From assembly GCA_900557505.1 (NCBI GenBank), contig USTC01000010.1:1-12822 (forward strand): a stretch of DNA of 12,822 bases. The letters run 5' to 3'. Of the stretch, positions 12,814 through 12,822 are shown piece by piece (position 1 is the first letter of the stretch; every line of letters starts with the position of its first letter). The position numbers and the translations under genes are program-made. Source of the DNA: an uncultured Collinsella sp. (GTDB taxonomy: Bacteria; Actinomycetota; Coriobacteriia; Coriobacteriales; Coriobacteriaceae). The notes below the pieces were generated by a model that was given only the letters and a program-made list of their open reading frames with translations, was not told where the DNA came from and made no database searches.

Positions 12814-12822
12814 CTGCCGACG

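Overview
The window looks like a chromosomal carbohydrate-utilisation locus of a fairly high-GC gut Actinomycetota. Codon use, strong AGGAG ribosome binding sites and short hairpin-rich intergenic repeats make me think of Coriobacteriia such as Collinsella. That placement is an impression, not a demonstrated assignment. The gene content is the lactose/galactose route through tagatose 6-phosphate: lactose is taken up and phosphorylated by a PTS, hydrolysed by 6-phospho-beta-galactosidase, and galactose 6-phosphate is isomerised and phosphorylated again.

Left part (1-2408): a PTS EIIC permease gene running off the left edge on the minus strand, divergent from a LacI-family regulator. A perfect 24-bp palindrome lies between them. 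From 2409 to 2640 there are two tandem long inverted repeats and a strong terminator serving the convergent lacG gene.

Middle (2681-7324): on the minus strand, lacE (EIICB) followed by lacG, separated by a 10-bp stem-loop. They are divergent from a second LacI-family regulator. Three related operator-like sites lie in this divergent region. Together with the left part this forms two paralogous pairs of permease plus LacI regulator.

Right part (7325-12822), all plus strand: lacF (EIIA) with its own terminator; an unrecognised membrane protein with its own terminator; lacA-lacB (galactose 6-phosphate isomerase); a 383-base gap with no convincing gene; a lacX/galM-type mutarotase gene interrupted by a frameshift; and lacC (tagatose 6-phosphate kinase). 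The leaders of lacF and of lacA both carry arrays of TGTTC-like boxes spaced about 10 bp apart. These differ from the LacI palindromes and suggest a further regulator, perhaps of the DeoR/LacR type, that is not encoded here.

Together LacF (EIIA) and LacE (EIICB) import lactose as lactose 6-phosphate, LacG releases glucose and galactose 6-phosphate, LacAB makes tagatose 6-phosphate, and LacC makes tagatose 1,6-bisphosphate. The aldolase LacD and a LacR gene are not in this window. No tRNA, rRNA, CRISPR array or insertion sequence was seen.
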